Assembly (NCBI GenBank): GCA_035524335.1
Contig: DATKPE010000055.1
Location: 1 to 64,000, forward strand
Reading direction: 5' to 3'
Length of the DNA: 64,000 nt
From: DATKPE01 sp035524335
Lineage (GTDB): Bacteria; Bacteroidota; Ignavibacteria; UBA10030; SZUA-254
Made by a program: the position numbers and the translations under genes. Of this stretch, positions 18,695 through 28,000 are shown piece by piece. Each line of letters starts with the position of its first letter. The stretch's first letter is position 1. The notes under the pieces were generated by a model. That model was not told the DNA's origin and did no database searches. It saw only the letters and a list, made by a program, of their open reading frames with translations.

Positions 18695-19411
18695 ATGGAT
18701 CGGACACATCAACGCAGACGGGGAATACAGCTGTTTTACGGTCTCCTTATTACGATTGTGGGGGTCGTTTTCCTGCTGGACAATATGGATATTGTGGAGG
18801 CTCATCAGGTCTTCCGGTTCTGGCCTGTCCTGATCATTCTCTTCGGCTTTTTCCGCCTCTCACGCGGATGCCGGCCGGGTTCGAGGGTTTTCGGGCTATT
18901 CTGGATAACAGTCGGTGTTCTGCTTCTTCTCGACCAGCTGGACATCGCCAATGTCAGCATCTGGGACTGGTGGCCGCTGATCCTTGTATTCATCGGAATC
19001 AACATTCTGATCAAGCGGTCGGGAAAGAATGAGCCGCCGGTTCAACCGGAAGCAACAGCTCAGGGCGCGGAGGATCCGGATGCCATGGTCGATATGAACG
19101 GCATCCTGAGCGGCAGTAAACGGATCTGTCTTTCGCAGGGATTCCGGGGAGGAAGCCTTACCTCCGTCATGGGGGGATGTGAACTCGACCTCCGCCGGGC
19201 GTCGATGAAAAGCAGTTCCGCGGTTATCACGATATTTGCGGTATGGGGAGGTATCTCGGTCAGGGTGCCGCAGGATTGGACCGTCAGCCTGCAGGGAACG
19301 CCCATTCTCGGCGGGATCTCGGATAAAACTCATCCTGTGCCCGGTGCGGCAGAAAAACTGCTGATCATCAAAGGTGAAGTGATCATGGCGGGAGCGGAAA
19401 TAACGAACTGA
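18695..19411 (+). CDS. LiaI/LiaF-like membrane protein
   Basis: 238 residues from ATG 18695, preceded by GAGG with a 6-base spacer; ATG 18683 is a possible alternative. Four hydrophobic segments in residues 10-110 form two repeats of the pattern long helix, FWP/WWPL, second helix (DUF5668-type). The C-terminal half (VDMNGILSGSKR to the end) is a beta-rich LiaF C-terminal domain with the GG-x-E-L-D-L and GG-I-x-V-x-V-P signatures. In Firmicutes LiaF restrains a cell-envelope stress kinase; here no LiaRS pair is adjacent, so only a membrane or envelope stress role can be suggested. Confidence 0.8.
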   Translation: MDRTHQRRRGIQLFYGLLITIVGVVFLLDNMDIVEAHQVFRFWPVLIILFGFFRLSRGCRPGSRVFGLFWITVGVLLLLDQLDIANVSIWDWWPLILVFIGINILIKRSGKNEPPVQPEATAQGAEDPDAMVDMNGILSGSKRICLSQGFRGGSLTSVMGGCELDLRRASMKSSSAVITIFAVWGGISVRVPQDWTVSLQGTPILGGISDKTHPVPGAAEKLLIIKGEVIMAGAEITN

Positions 19412-19459
19412 TATCGATGCCGGGAGAACCGGCGGAACGATCCGGGCGCTATCACCCTG

Positions 19460-19993
19460 ATGATCCTGAATCTTGAGGAAGAGATACTCCGGGAGCAGAG
19501 CAAGGCGCAGGTCCTCAGAATATCTGCGTGGATCGGCGGATCCGAACGGCGGATGGCGGACCTCATGGAGCTGTTTCTGAACGGTCCAACCGACGTGTCC
19601 CGGCGTGCGGCATGGGTCATTGGTTATACATCGGAATGCCGGCCGCATCTTCTCCGGCCGTGGTATAAAAAAATGCTCTGGAAAGTGAAAAATTCCGGTG
19701 TTCATCCCGCTGTCCGCCGGAATGTAATGAAAGCTCTCTCCTCCGCAGATATTCCGCCCCCCCTCCTGGGGACTGCCGCCGCTATTGCCTTCAGGGAACT
19801 CGCCTCGCCGGACAGCCCGGTCGCCGTCCGGGTCTATTCCATGATTCTGCTCGGCGCTCTCGCAGAACGAAAGCCCGCTCTCCGGCACGAACTGCAGGGC
19901 ACAATCGAACAGGTTTTGATGCATCCCACCCCCGGGCTGGCATCGCGGGGGAGGAAAATCCTGCGCCGTCTCGCCGTTCTTCCTCTGCAGTGA
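19460..19993 (+). CDS. Small helical protein, possibly HEAT-like; function unknown
   Basis: 177 residues, not recognised. Its sequence is almost wholly helical, with pairs of amphipathic helices (RRAAWVIGYTSECRPHLL, RRNVMKALSSADIPPPLL, VRVYSMILLGALAERKPALR) spaced like HEAT or armadillo repeats. Similar short proteins that track leave-one-out arrays of helices are often scaffolds. Coding character is supported by the intact frame and the fit between flanking genes, but no clear ribosome binding site precedes the ATG. It lies between the LiaF-like gene and a promoter at 19999. Confidence 0.6.
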   Translation: MILNLEEEILREQSKAQVLRISAWIGGSERRMADLMELFLNGPTDVSRRAAWVIGYTSECRPHLLRPWYKKMLWKVKNSGVHPAVRRNVMKALSSADIPPPLLGTAAAIAFRELASPDSPVAVRVYSMILLGALAERKPALRHELQGTIEQVLMHPTPGLASRGRKILRRLAVLPLQ

Positions 19994-19998
19994 TGCGG

Positions 19999-20027
19999 TT
20001 GACTTTCCCCTCCGCACTTCTGATATT
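19999..20027 (+). promoter_or_regulatory. Probable sigma-70-type promoter for the BNR-propeller gene
   Basis: TTGACT (19999-20004), 17-base spacer, GATATT (20022-20027), 37 bases before the GTG start. The same hexamer pair with the same spacing occurs before the giant surface-protein gene at 24730, which supports it. Confidence 0.5.
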
Positions 20028-20063
20028 TACCACATTCGCTCATTTCACCGGAGTTCTGGTATT

Positions 20064-23000
20064 GTGAAAACAATAATACTGTGGTGTTCTTTGCTTTTAC
20101 CCCTGGCCGTTCCGGCCGCCGGGAATGCCGGTGTGACGCCGGATCGATACGCCAACCTTCACTGGAGAATGGTCGGTCCGTTCCGGGGCGGCCGGACGGT
20201 AGGTCTGGCCGGGATTCCCGATCAGCCGAATGTGTTCTATATCGGCGTGAACAACGGCGGTGTCTGGCGCACGGACGACTGCGGCCGGACCTGGGATCCT
20301 CTCTTTGACAGCGAGGCGACCGGATCGATCGGCGCTGTCGCGGTCGCCCCCTCCCGGCCCGAGATTATCTACGCCGGCAGTGGTGAGGGTCTTCAGCGTC
20401 CCGACCTCTCCGTCGGAGACGGCATGTTCAGATCGACGGACGGCGGGAAACACTGGATACTGTGCGGGCTCACCGACGCCCAGCAGATCGGTGCGATCAT
20501 CATCGATCCGCGCGATGCCGGACGTGTCTATGCCGCAGTGCTCGGCCATCCCTACGGGGCGAATGAACAGCGGGGCGTGTTCCGGTCGACCGACGGTGGT
20601 ACATCGTGGGAGAAGGTTCTCTACAGGGACGAAAACACCGGCGCCATCGGTCTGGCATTCGATGTGCGGAATCCCGATGTGCTTTATGCTTCCCTCTGGT
20701 CATCCCGCCAGGGTCCGTGGGAGAACGGCGAATGGCAGGGGGCAACGAGCGGGCTCTTCAAATCGACGGACCGGGGAACAACCTGGCGCCAGCTGACCGC
20801 CGGGCTTCCCGGCGCCGATCAGGGGATCGGCCGGATCGGTATCGGCACGGCGCCGAGCGATCCCTCCGTTGTCTACACGCTCGTCGATGCTGGGAAAGGA
20901 GGAGGTTTGTACCGCTCCTCCGACGCAGGGGAACGCTGGGCCTGCGTCAATTCTGAAGACCGGATCTGGGGTCGTGGAAGCGATTTCGCGGAGGTGAAGG
21001 TCGATCCGCTCGATCCGCAGATTCTGTATGTCGCCAACACATGCACGTACCGGTCCACCGACGGGGGCGTTACATTCCTGCCCTTCCGGGGAGCCCCCGG
21101 CGGAGACGATTACCACACCATCTGGATCAACCCGAAGCATCGCGAGATCATCGCTCTGGCAAGCGATCAGGGGGCGGTGATCAGCGTCAATGGAGGACGG
21201 ACCTGGAGTTCCTGGTACAATCAGCCGACCGCCCAGCTGTATCATGTCGCCGCTGACAATCAGATTCCCTATCGCATCTACGGCGGCCAGCAGGAGAGCG
21301 GATCGGTCGGCATTACAAGCAGGGGAAGCGACGGCGAGATCACGTTCCGCGACTGGCATCCGGTCGGAGCGGATGAGTGGGCGACGATCGCCCCCGATCC
21401 TCTCCATCCGAACCTGATTTACGCCGGAAAGTGCACACGCTATGATCTGCAGACCGGCCAGGTAAAGGTCGTCGCGCCGGAGGTCCTCCGCAGCGGGCGG
21501 TACCGTTTTCTCCGGACAGCTCCGCTCTCCTTTTCACCCGCAGATCCGCGGACGCTCTATCTCGCGGGCAATGTGGTGTTCAGCACAACGGACGGCGGCG
21601 ACACGTGGACTGTCGTGAGCCCGGACCTCTCGCGCGAGTCGCCGGACGTTCCGGCTTCGATCGGGATTTTTCGGACTCCGGATCTGGCTAAACAGCCGCG
21701 CCGGGGGGTTGTGTACGCACTCGGGTTGTCCCCTCTCGACCGGCGCTGTCTCTGGGCCGGCACGGACGACGGTTTGATACACGTTTCCACGGACGGCGGA
21801 TCCCGGTGGACCGACGTGACGCCCCCGGGACTGACCGCCTGGAGCAAGGTTGCCTGCCTCGATGCCGGTCATTACAGCGTCCTGACCGCATACGCCGCCG
21901 TGAACAGATTCCGCCTGGACGATCTCCGCCCCCACATCTACAGAACGCGGGACGGAGGGAAAAGCTGGCGGGAAATCGTCAGCGGCCTGCCGGAGAGCGG
22001 ACCCGTGAACGTTGTGCGGGAAGACCCTGAACGGGCAGGAGTTCTGTACGCAGGTACGGAGCGGGCCGTCTATGTCTCGCTCGACGACGGAGAACACTGG
22101 CTTCCGCTCAGGCTCAACATGCCCGCGACATCGGTCCGCGACCTTATCGTCCATAACGACGACATCGTCGCCGCGACGCACGGACGCTCATTCTGGGTTC
22201 TGGACGGGATCAATGAACTCAGGCGTTTTCCCGATGCCGATTTTTCCGGCGCGTTTCTCGTAAAGCCGGGAACAGCCTGGCGTATCCGCTGGAACCAGAA
22301 CACCGACACACCGCTTCCTCCCGATGAACCCGCAGGGGAGAACCCGCCGGACGGCGCGGCGCTGGACTACTGGCTTCCCGCCGATGTGCCGTCGCTGACG
22401 CTGACGGTGACCGACCGGGACGGCAATATCGTCCGATCCGTGTCCGCCGACGATATCCCGGAACATATTGATGAACGCGAACTCCGCATTCCTGCGTACT
22501 GGATCCGTCCGGCACAGACCCTTTCCGCGGCCGCGGGCATGCACCGCTTTGTGTGGGATCTGCATTATGCACCGCCGGAAAGTCTTCCCCGGTCGTTCCC
22601 CATCAGCGCGATCGTTCACAACACACCGAGCCAGCCGCTCGGCCCGTGGGTTTTGCCCGGAGAATATACCGTGAGTCTGAACGTGAACGGCAGGAAGATC
22701 GCACAGCCGCTCACCGTCCGCATAGATCCGCGAATTCCGGAGAGCGGCGGATTTCCTTCCGATCAGCACGAATATTCGCTCCGGTGTTACAGGGCGCTCG
22801 GAGAGATCCGGAGTATGCTGAGACTCGCCCACCGTATCGGATCGGAGATCGGACACGACACTATGAATGTCCGCGACCATATTCTGGCGGATTCCCTGCG
22901 ATCGGTCGGCAGGGTACTGGCGGGTATGGAAGGAGACGGCGTACCGGAGGATATCGACGTTGTCTATTTTGAAATCGGGGCTGAAAAACCGGTCCGCGAG

Positions 23001-23216
23001 ACATTCACGGGGCTTCAGACAAAATTTCTGTATATTATGACCGTGCTTCAGAACGCGGATGTGTCGCCGACACCGGTTCAGATCGCATCGGTCCGCTCGG
23101 CGGAAGGCACACTCGCCGCGGTACGGGGGTGGTGGAAAAATTTCCTTTCCGACCGGATTGCGGGCCTGAACGATCTTCTGAAAGGAAAAGGTGCGGCGCT
23201 TCTCCCGCTGGAATAA
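20064..23216 (+). CDS. Exported VPS10/BNR-repeat beta-propeller protein
   Basis: 1050 residues beginning at GTG with a signal peptide (KTIILWCSLLLPLAVPAAGNA). Residues 30-720 contain many BNR/Asp-box blades of the form S-T-D-G-G-x-x-W (for example RSTDGGKHWI, RSTDGGTSWE, KSTDRGTTWR, RTRDGGKSWR), the arrangement of VPS10/sortilin-like propellers often named glycosyl hydrolase without proof of activity. Residues about 790-910 look like an immunoglobulin-type sandwich (LPADVPSLTLTVTDRDGNIV, PGEYTVSLNVNGRKI), followed by a helical end. Unlike the two T9SS proteins with similar blades elsewhere in the window, it has no C-terminal sorting domain, so it is probably periplasmic. Confidence 0.85.
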   Translation: MKTIILWCSLLLPLAVPAAGNAGVTPDRYANLHWRMVGPFRGGRTVGLAGIPDQPNVFYIGVNNGGVWRTDDCGRTWDPLFDSEATGSIGAVAVAPSRPEIIYAGSGEGLQRPDLSVGDGMFRSTDGGKHWILCGLTDAQQIGAIIIDPRDAGRVYAAVLGHPYGANEQRGVFRSTDGGTSWEKVLYRDENTGAIGLAFDVRNPDVLYASLWSSRQGPWENGEWQGATSGLFKSTDRGTTWRQLTAGLPGADQGIGRIGIGTAPSDPSVVYTLVDAGKGGGLYRSSDAGERWACVNSEDRIWGRGSDFAEVKVDPLDPQILYVANTCTYRSTDGGVTFLPFRGAPGGDDYHTIWINPKHREIIALASDQGAVISVNGGRTWSSWYNQPTAQLYHVAADNQIPYRIYGGQQESGSVGITSRGSDGEITFRDWHPVGADEWATIAPDPLHPNLIYAGKCTRYDLQTGQVKVVAPEVLRSGRYRFLRTAPLSFSPADPRTLYLAGNVVFSTTDGGDTWTVVSPDLSRESPDVPASIGIFRTPDLAKQPRRGVVYALGLSPLDRRCLWAGTDDGLIHVSTDGGSRWTDVTPPGLTAWSKVACLDAGHYSVLTAYAAVNRFRLDDLRPHIYRTRDGGKSWREIVSGLPESGPVNVVREDPERAGVLYAGTERAVYVSLDDGEHWLPLRLNMPATSVRDLIVHNDDIVAATHGRSFWVLDGINELRRFPDADFSGAFLVKPGTAWRIRWNQNTDTPLPPDEPAGENPPDGAALDYWLPADVPSLTLTVTDRDGNIVRSVSADDIPEHIDERELRIPAYWIRPAQTLSAAAGMHRFVWDLHYAPPESLPRSFPISAIVHNTPSQPLGPWVLPGEYTVSLNVNGRKIAQPLTVRIDPRIPESGGFPSDQHEYSLRCYRALGEIRSMLRLAHRIGSEIGHDTMNVRDHILADSLRSVGRVLAGMEGDGVPEDIDVVYFEIGAEKPVRETFTGLQTKFLYIMTVLQNADVSPTPVQIASVRSAEGTLAAVRGWWKNFLSDRIAGLNDLLKGKGAALLPLE

Positions 23217-23290
23217 AATAAGGCAAACCGGCGAACATCAGAAAATACAACGTTCGACTTCAATCATCATCAGGAGAGGAGATAATATCA

Positions 23291-24409
23291 ATGGCTGTAA
23301 AGTTCTTCGGAAAAAGCACAGGGTTTCTCATCATGGCGATCCTGGCGGTTGGACCTGCACGGCTTGCCGCTCAGCCGGGGCAGGAGGAAGCGGCGCCGGT
23401 GAAAACGGCGGCTGAGGTTCAGAAAAACATTCAGGTGTTCAAGACGCTTCCGGCCTCACAGCTCGACATGGTCATGGATCTCATGGCGTCGTCCCTCGGG
23501 GTCCGGTGCGGATTCTGCCACGTCCAGGATTCCACAGGCTGGCATTATGAAAAAGATGACAAGCTCGAAAAACGCAAGACGCGCAAAATGATCGAAATGG
23601 TGACCGATCTCAACACGAAAACCTTCGGCGGAAGGTCGGCGGTGACCTGTTATACCTGCCATCGCGGCACGACGGAACCTGTGGAGATGATCCCCATACC
23701 GCCGCCGTCTCCCAAACAGCGGCGGTCGGAAGAGGAACGCACCAGCTACCCCGCCGTGGAATCGATCATGGCAAAATACGAGGCGAGCCTGGGCGGGGCG
23801 GAGGCAATCGGCAAAATCAGCAGTCGTGTAACGAAGGGAAAGGCGGTGGATGCCCAGGGGCGCGAGATGCCACAGGTCATCAGCCAGCTGGCCCCCGGCA
23901 ATTATCTCGCCGTGACAACGATGCGCGAAGGGGTCGAGCGTTCGGTCGGGTTCGACGGCGCGACTGGGTGGATGAGCTCGCCGCGGGGTATGCGCGAACT
24001 GCCCCCCGATGCCGCGGTGGAACTCAGAAACGCCGCATTCCTGTTCCCCATCCAGCATATGCGTGAACTGAAGAAACTGCTTCATGTGTACGGGACCGAC
24101 ACCGTCGGCGGAACGGGAGTGTTTGTTCTCTCGGCACAGCTGACACGCGGTATCACCGAAAAATATTACATCGACTCCACAAGCGGCCTCCTTCTCCGGA
24201 AGGTCAGCACCACGGATACCCCGATCGGGCTCATTCCGGAGGAGACCGATTACAGCGACTACCGGGCGGTGGACGGGGTTAAAGTCCCCTATGCCGTCAC
24301 GACCGTCGCGGTTGATCCGCATGACGGGTCGACATTCCGGGTAGAGAGCGTGGAACAGAACGTCCATCTTGACCCGAAGAAATTCATGATGCCGCCGGCA
24401 AAAAAATAG
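23291..24409 (+). CDS. Exported di-heme cytochrome c, reaction-centre-cytochrome-like, with a lipoprotein-sorting-like C-domain
   Basis: 372 residues with a signal peptide. Two CxxCH heme sites are visible: CGFCH (Cys73, Cys76, His77) and CYTCH (Cys120, Cys123, His124), separated by the helical segment MIEMVTDLNTKTFGG. This layout resembles the photosynthetic-reaction-centre cytochrome c subunit family, which is common in non-phototrophs too; nothing else here suggests photosynthesis. After a proline hinge (PIPPPSPK) residues 150-372 form a beta-rich domain like those of lipoprotein-sorting or DUF proteins (SASLGG-type start, TSGLLLRKVSTTD, DYSDYRAVDGVKVPY). The strong AGGAGAGGAG nine bases before ATG fixes the start. 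Confidence 0.85.
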   Translation: MAVKFFGKSTGFLIMAILAVGPARLAAQPGQEEAAPVKTAAEVQKNIQVFKTLPASQLDMVMDLMASSLGVRCGFCHVQDSTGWHYEKDDKLEKRKTRKMIEMVTDLNTKTFGGRSAVTCYTCHRGTTEPVEMIPIPPPSPKQRRSEEERTSYPAVESIMAKYEASLGGAEAIGKISSRVTKGKAVDAQGREMPQVISQLAPGNYLAVTTMREGVERSVGFDGATGWMSSPRGMRELPPDAAVELRNAAFLFPIQHMRELKKLLHVYGTDTVGGTGVFVLSAQLTRGITEKYYIDSTSGLLLRKVSTTDTPIGLIPEETDYSDYRAVDGVKVPYAVTTVAVDPHDGSTFRVESVEQNVHLDPKKFMMPPAKK

Positions 24410-24423
24410 GAAATGTCTGATCA

Positions 24424-24450
24424 GGACACCGGTCCGCCCGGCCGGTGTCC
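24424..24450 (+). terminator. Hairpin after the cytochrome gene
   Basis: 9-bp perfect stem GGACACCGG / CCGGTGTCC with a 9-base loop, 14 bases after the stop codon. The following bases (TTGCTCAG) are only slightly T-rich, so it may end or stabilise the transcript. Confidence 0.55.
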
Positions 24451-24697
24451 TTGCTCAGTCGGGATTGCGGTTCGGGGGAGCGGAGGATCGGTATCACCTG
24501 TCAGCATTAATCCGGATTCGTAAAGGCGGACATCCTTGCGGTGATTGCTCCCGTGAATACAGATCATTCGACGGGTCGGCGATGACCGGATTATCCGGTT
24601 CTGATGGCGCCGGTTCACGGTTATCGGATCATTCAGATCCGGGAAATCGGGTAAATCAGTCTGTAAATAACTGATAAAAAACACATATTTGTCACTT

Positions 24698-24713
24698 CCC
24701 GGAAAATTCCGGG
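24698..24713. promoter_or_regulatory. Dyad upstream of the giant-gene promoter (operator candidate)
   Basis: CCCGGAA-AA-TTCCGGG, a perfect 7+2+7 inverted repeat that ends 16 bases before the -35 hexamer. This is the place where an activator would bind. No regulator can be assigned. Confidence 0.4.
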
Positions 24714-24729
24714 GAATCGAAATTATCCA

Positions 24730-24758
24730 TTGACTTTTGACCCCCGTCTGGATATATT
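24730..24758 (+). promoter_or_regulatory. Probable sigma-70-type promoter of the giant surface-protein gene
   Basis: TTGACT (24730-24735), 17-base spacer, TATATT (24753-24758). Predicted transcript start near 24765 leaves a leader of about 285 bases before the ATG at 25051. Confidence 0.6.
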
Positions 24759-24790
24759 TCCGGTGTTAGGGAGTTACGTGGAGAACCTCG

Positions 24791-24822
24791 GGTTGGGTCT
24801 GTAAAGCACAGACAGGGTTAAC
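24791..24822 (+). ncRNA. Structured element in the leader (unclassified)
   Basis: The core stem is GTCTGT / ACAGAC with loop AAAGC (24797-24813), flanked by GGTT (24791-24794) and AACC (24819-24822), which could extend it through an internal loop. It starts about 26 bases after the predicted transcription start. I do not recognise a known riboswitch consensus. Confidence 0.25.
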
Positions 24823-25050
24823 CATCATCTTACCACAGATTTCTCCGTTCTTTCGCGATCATCTCTCCTCCGCTTTTTTCGCTGCGTCGGTTCGCTGCTT
24901 CATTCATCTCCGGCGGACAATACAGCATCCGCAATAAGACGTTTCCGACTTCGTCAATCTGAGGAAGAGACGCGAAAAGCATTCTTCGGCAGGTATTTCA
25001 ATTAACGGATGGGGGGAGGCAACCTATGTGCGGCATCAGGAGGAACGGCC

Positions 25051-28000
25051 ATGAAGTGTCTCTTCTCATTTCGTCATCTTTCCCTTCTCATATCCCTTCT
25101 CATCTGCATCGGTGCACCTGCGCAAGGTCAGTGGTCCCGAAATCCGGCGGTGAACACTCCCGTGAGTACGGCAAGAGCCAACCAGACCGGTCCGGTGATC
25201 GTTTCCGACGGCGCAAGCGGCGCCATCATCACCTGGCAGGATACGCGTGATTCGGCCACGAGGGGCATCGATCTGTATGCACAGCGCCTCAATTCGCGAG
25301 GGATCGGCCAATGGACGGCGAACGGCATCGTCATCTCGAGGTCTACCGGCAACCAGACTGCCCAGAACGCGGTCCCTGACGGCCGGGGCGGGTATATCGT
25401 CGTCTGGCAGGATACCCGCAACGGAAACAGCGACATCTATGCCCAGCACATCGGATCGGACAGCACGAAGCTGTGGACCGGGAACGGTACTCCGATCTGC
25501 ACCGAGGCGCATGAACAGACACTTCCGGTCATCGCGCCGGATAATCTCGGCGGAGCCTTCATCGTCTGGCAGGATTATCGGAACGGCAATGCCGACCTCT
25601 ACGCACAGCACATCAACTCGGGCGGAACGCTTCTCTGGGCAACCGACGGTGTTCCGGTGGTGACCGCTGCAAATGATCAGATCCTCCCCTCTCTCATCAG
25701 CGACGGGAATTCCGGAGCGATCGTCGCCTGGCAGGATCTGAGGAACGGTCTGGATTTTGACATATATGCGCAGGATATCCAGTCTTCGGGAACTCCGGCC
25801 TGGACAGCGAACGGTGTTCCGGTTGCTGTGGCCGCAAATCACCAGCGCAATCCGGTTCTCACCTCCGACGGTTCGAACGGAGCCTTCATCTGCTGGGAGG
25901 ATTACCGGAACGACATCCCCAATGTCTACATCCAGCGGATCAATTCGTCGGGTTCCGTACAGTTGACCGCGAACGGCATCCCCCTTTCTGCTTCGGCCTA
26001 TTCGGAAACACAGCCCAGAATCATCGCCGACGGACTCGGAGGGGCCATAGCGGTATGGACGGATCTGCGGGACGGCGATGCGGATATTTTTGCCCAGCGC
26101 GTGAATTCGTCCGGTGCGCCGCAGTGGGCGGTTGGCGGGCTGGCAATCTGCTCGGCGACGGGCGTTCAGAAGAATCCGGTGATCGTGACGGATGCCTACA
26201 ATGGTGTGATTGTCGCCTGGGAAGATTACCGCAGCGGCGGAGCGGATGTGTACGCGCAGCGCGTGCTCTCCAATGGTTCATTCCTCTGGGCCATCAACGG
26301 GGTCGGAATAGCCACGGATCCATCAGCGCAGACGGTACCGGCGATCGTCGATAACGGAGCCCACGGAGCAATCCTCTCCTGGCAGGATGCGCGCAACAGT
26401 GCGACGCTGGGGAGCGATATCTATGCCCAGCTGGTGAACGATATCGGTACGCTCGGCGGTTATTCGATTCATGGCGTCTTTTTCAACGACCTGAATCAGA
26501 ACGGCGTCCACGATTCAACGGAGCCGTATGTTGCGGGCTGGATCATCAACCTCACCGGGCCGACCGTCAAGATCGACACCACAGATGCAACAGGCGCATA
26601 TTCGTTCGACGGGCTCGCGACGGGAATCTATACACTTCAGCCCCAGATAAAAACCGGCTGGATCCAGACGTCGGTCACCGATTCCATTGTGAATCTTTCG
26701 ATCGGGGGGGATTCCATACGAAATTATGGCGTCTTCCGGCTGGGATCCATATCCGGCATGGCCTTCAAGGATAAAAATCATGACGGAGTGTACCAGACGG
26801 GAGAAAAAGGAGACGCCAACAGAGTCATCCACCTCAGCGGTGCGGCGACGATGCAGAGCACGACCGACGTCAACGGTCTGTTCTCGTTCGTCGGCCTCCA
26901 GACCGGGACATACTATCTCGCGGAAGACACCGTTGCCGGATATCTCTCCACCACAATTCCCCCTGTCGATACCGTCACCATCGATTCGGCAGGCCAGGCG
27001 AAATCCGGTTATTATTTCGGCTGTTTCCAGCTGGGAAAAGTTTCCGGGACAGTGTACAACGACCTTACCGGCGACAGCGCGATCGTCGTGAATTCGAAAT
27101 ACGATTCGACGGTCTCCGGCTGGGAGGTGAAGCTCTACCGTGGAGGCGTTCTCGCCGCCGATACGCTTACGAATACGAGTGGAGGTTATCTGTTTGCAAA
27201 TCTGGACACCGGCAAATATGTGGTTCGGGAAAATCTCCAGACCGGATGGTTCCAGACCTATCCGAAGCCTCCCGGCGATACGCTGTTCGCAAACGGTGAG
27301 CGGGGATACCGGGTGGGGATCGATTCCGGCGGGATCTCCGTCACGACACGCGATTTCGGCAACTTCCGGTCGGGAATGATCAGCGGTCTGGTCTTCAACG
27401 ATGTGCTCGACGACAGCAGTGCGGCGGGGGATCCCGGACTGGCCGGCTGGTGTGTGAAGCTCTATTCCGGCGGAGTTCTGGTTGCTCAGCAATACACGGA
27501 CAACAACGGCGTCTACCGCTTTGCCAACATTGTGGGGGGAAATTACACCCTCGAGGAGAGCCTGGCGACGCAATACAGCGAAACGTATCCCGCGCTCGAT
27601 ACGAGCATTCATCAGTACGGGCCCGGTGCCGGTCCCCGCGGTTACAAGATCGTCATCGCGAACGGGAAAAGCGTCACGGCAAATTTCGGCAATTTCAGGT
27701 TCGGTACGATCCGCGGCAGGGTGCTTCTCGACGTGGCGAATGACAGCATGGTCATCGGCGATCCGCCGGTTCCCGGCTGGCTTGTGCGTCTGAGCAGGGG
27801 ATCGCAGTCGAAAGTTGTCGCTACCGACGCGGACGGAGCATACAGTTTCACGGTCGACGCCGGACACTACGTTGTCGAGGAAAGTGTCATGGTCTCCTCT
27901 GGTCAAACCTATCCCCGGGTCAATTTCCCGAATGTCGCGGTTTACGCCCACAATAAGCGTGTCTATACCATCGCGGTCGATACGAGCGGCGAAACGGACG

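Larger units (their letters stand above)
24410..25050 (+). other. 641-base intergenic region with promoter, dyad and long leader before the giant gene
   Basis: Contains, in order: a terminator-like hairpin (24424-24450), about 240 bases in which I see nothing definite, a dyad (24698-24713), a promoter (24730-24758), a hairpin in the leader (24797-24813) and the ribosome binding site AGGAGG (25038-25043). Short open frames here lack ribosome sites and coding character. It is the longest non-coding stretch in the window. Confidence 0.7.

Noticed and set aside
23291..24409. Evidence for photosynthesis from the reaction-centre-type cytochrome
   Set aside because: This cytochrome domain is common in non-phototrophs, and no reaction-centre, chlorosome or pigment genes are in the window.
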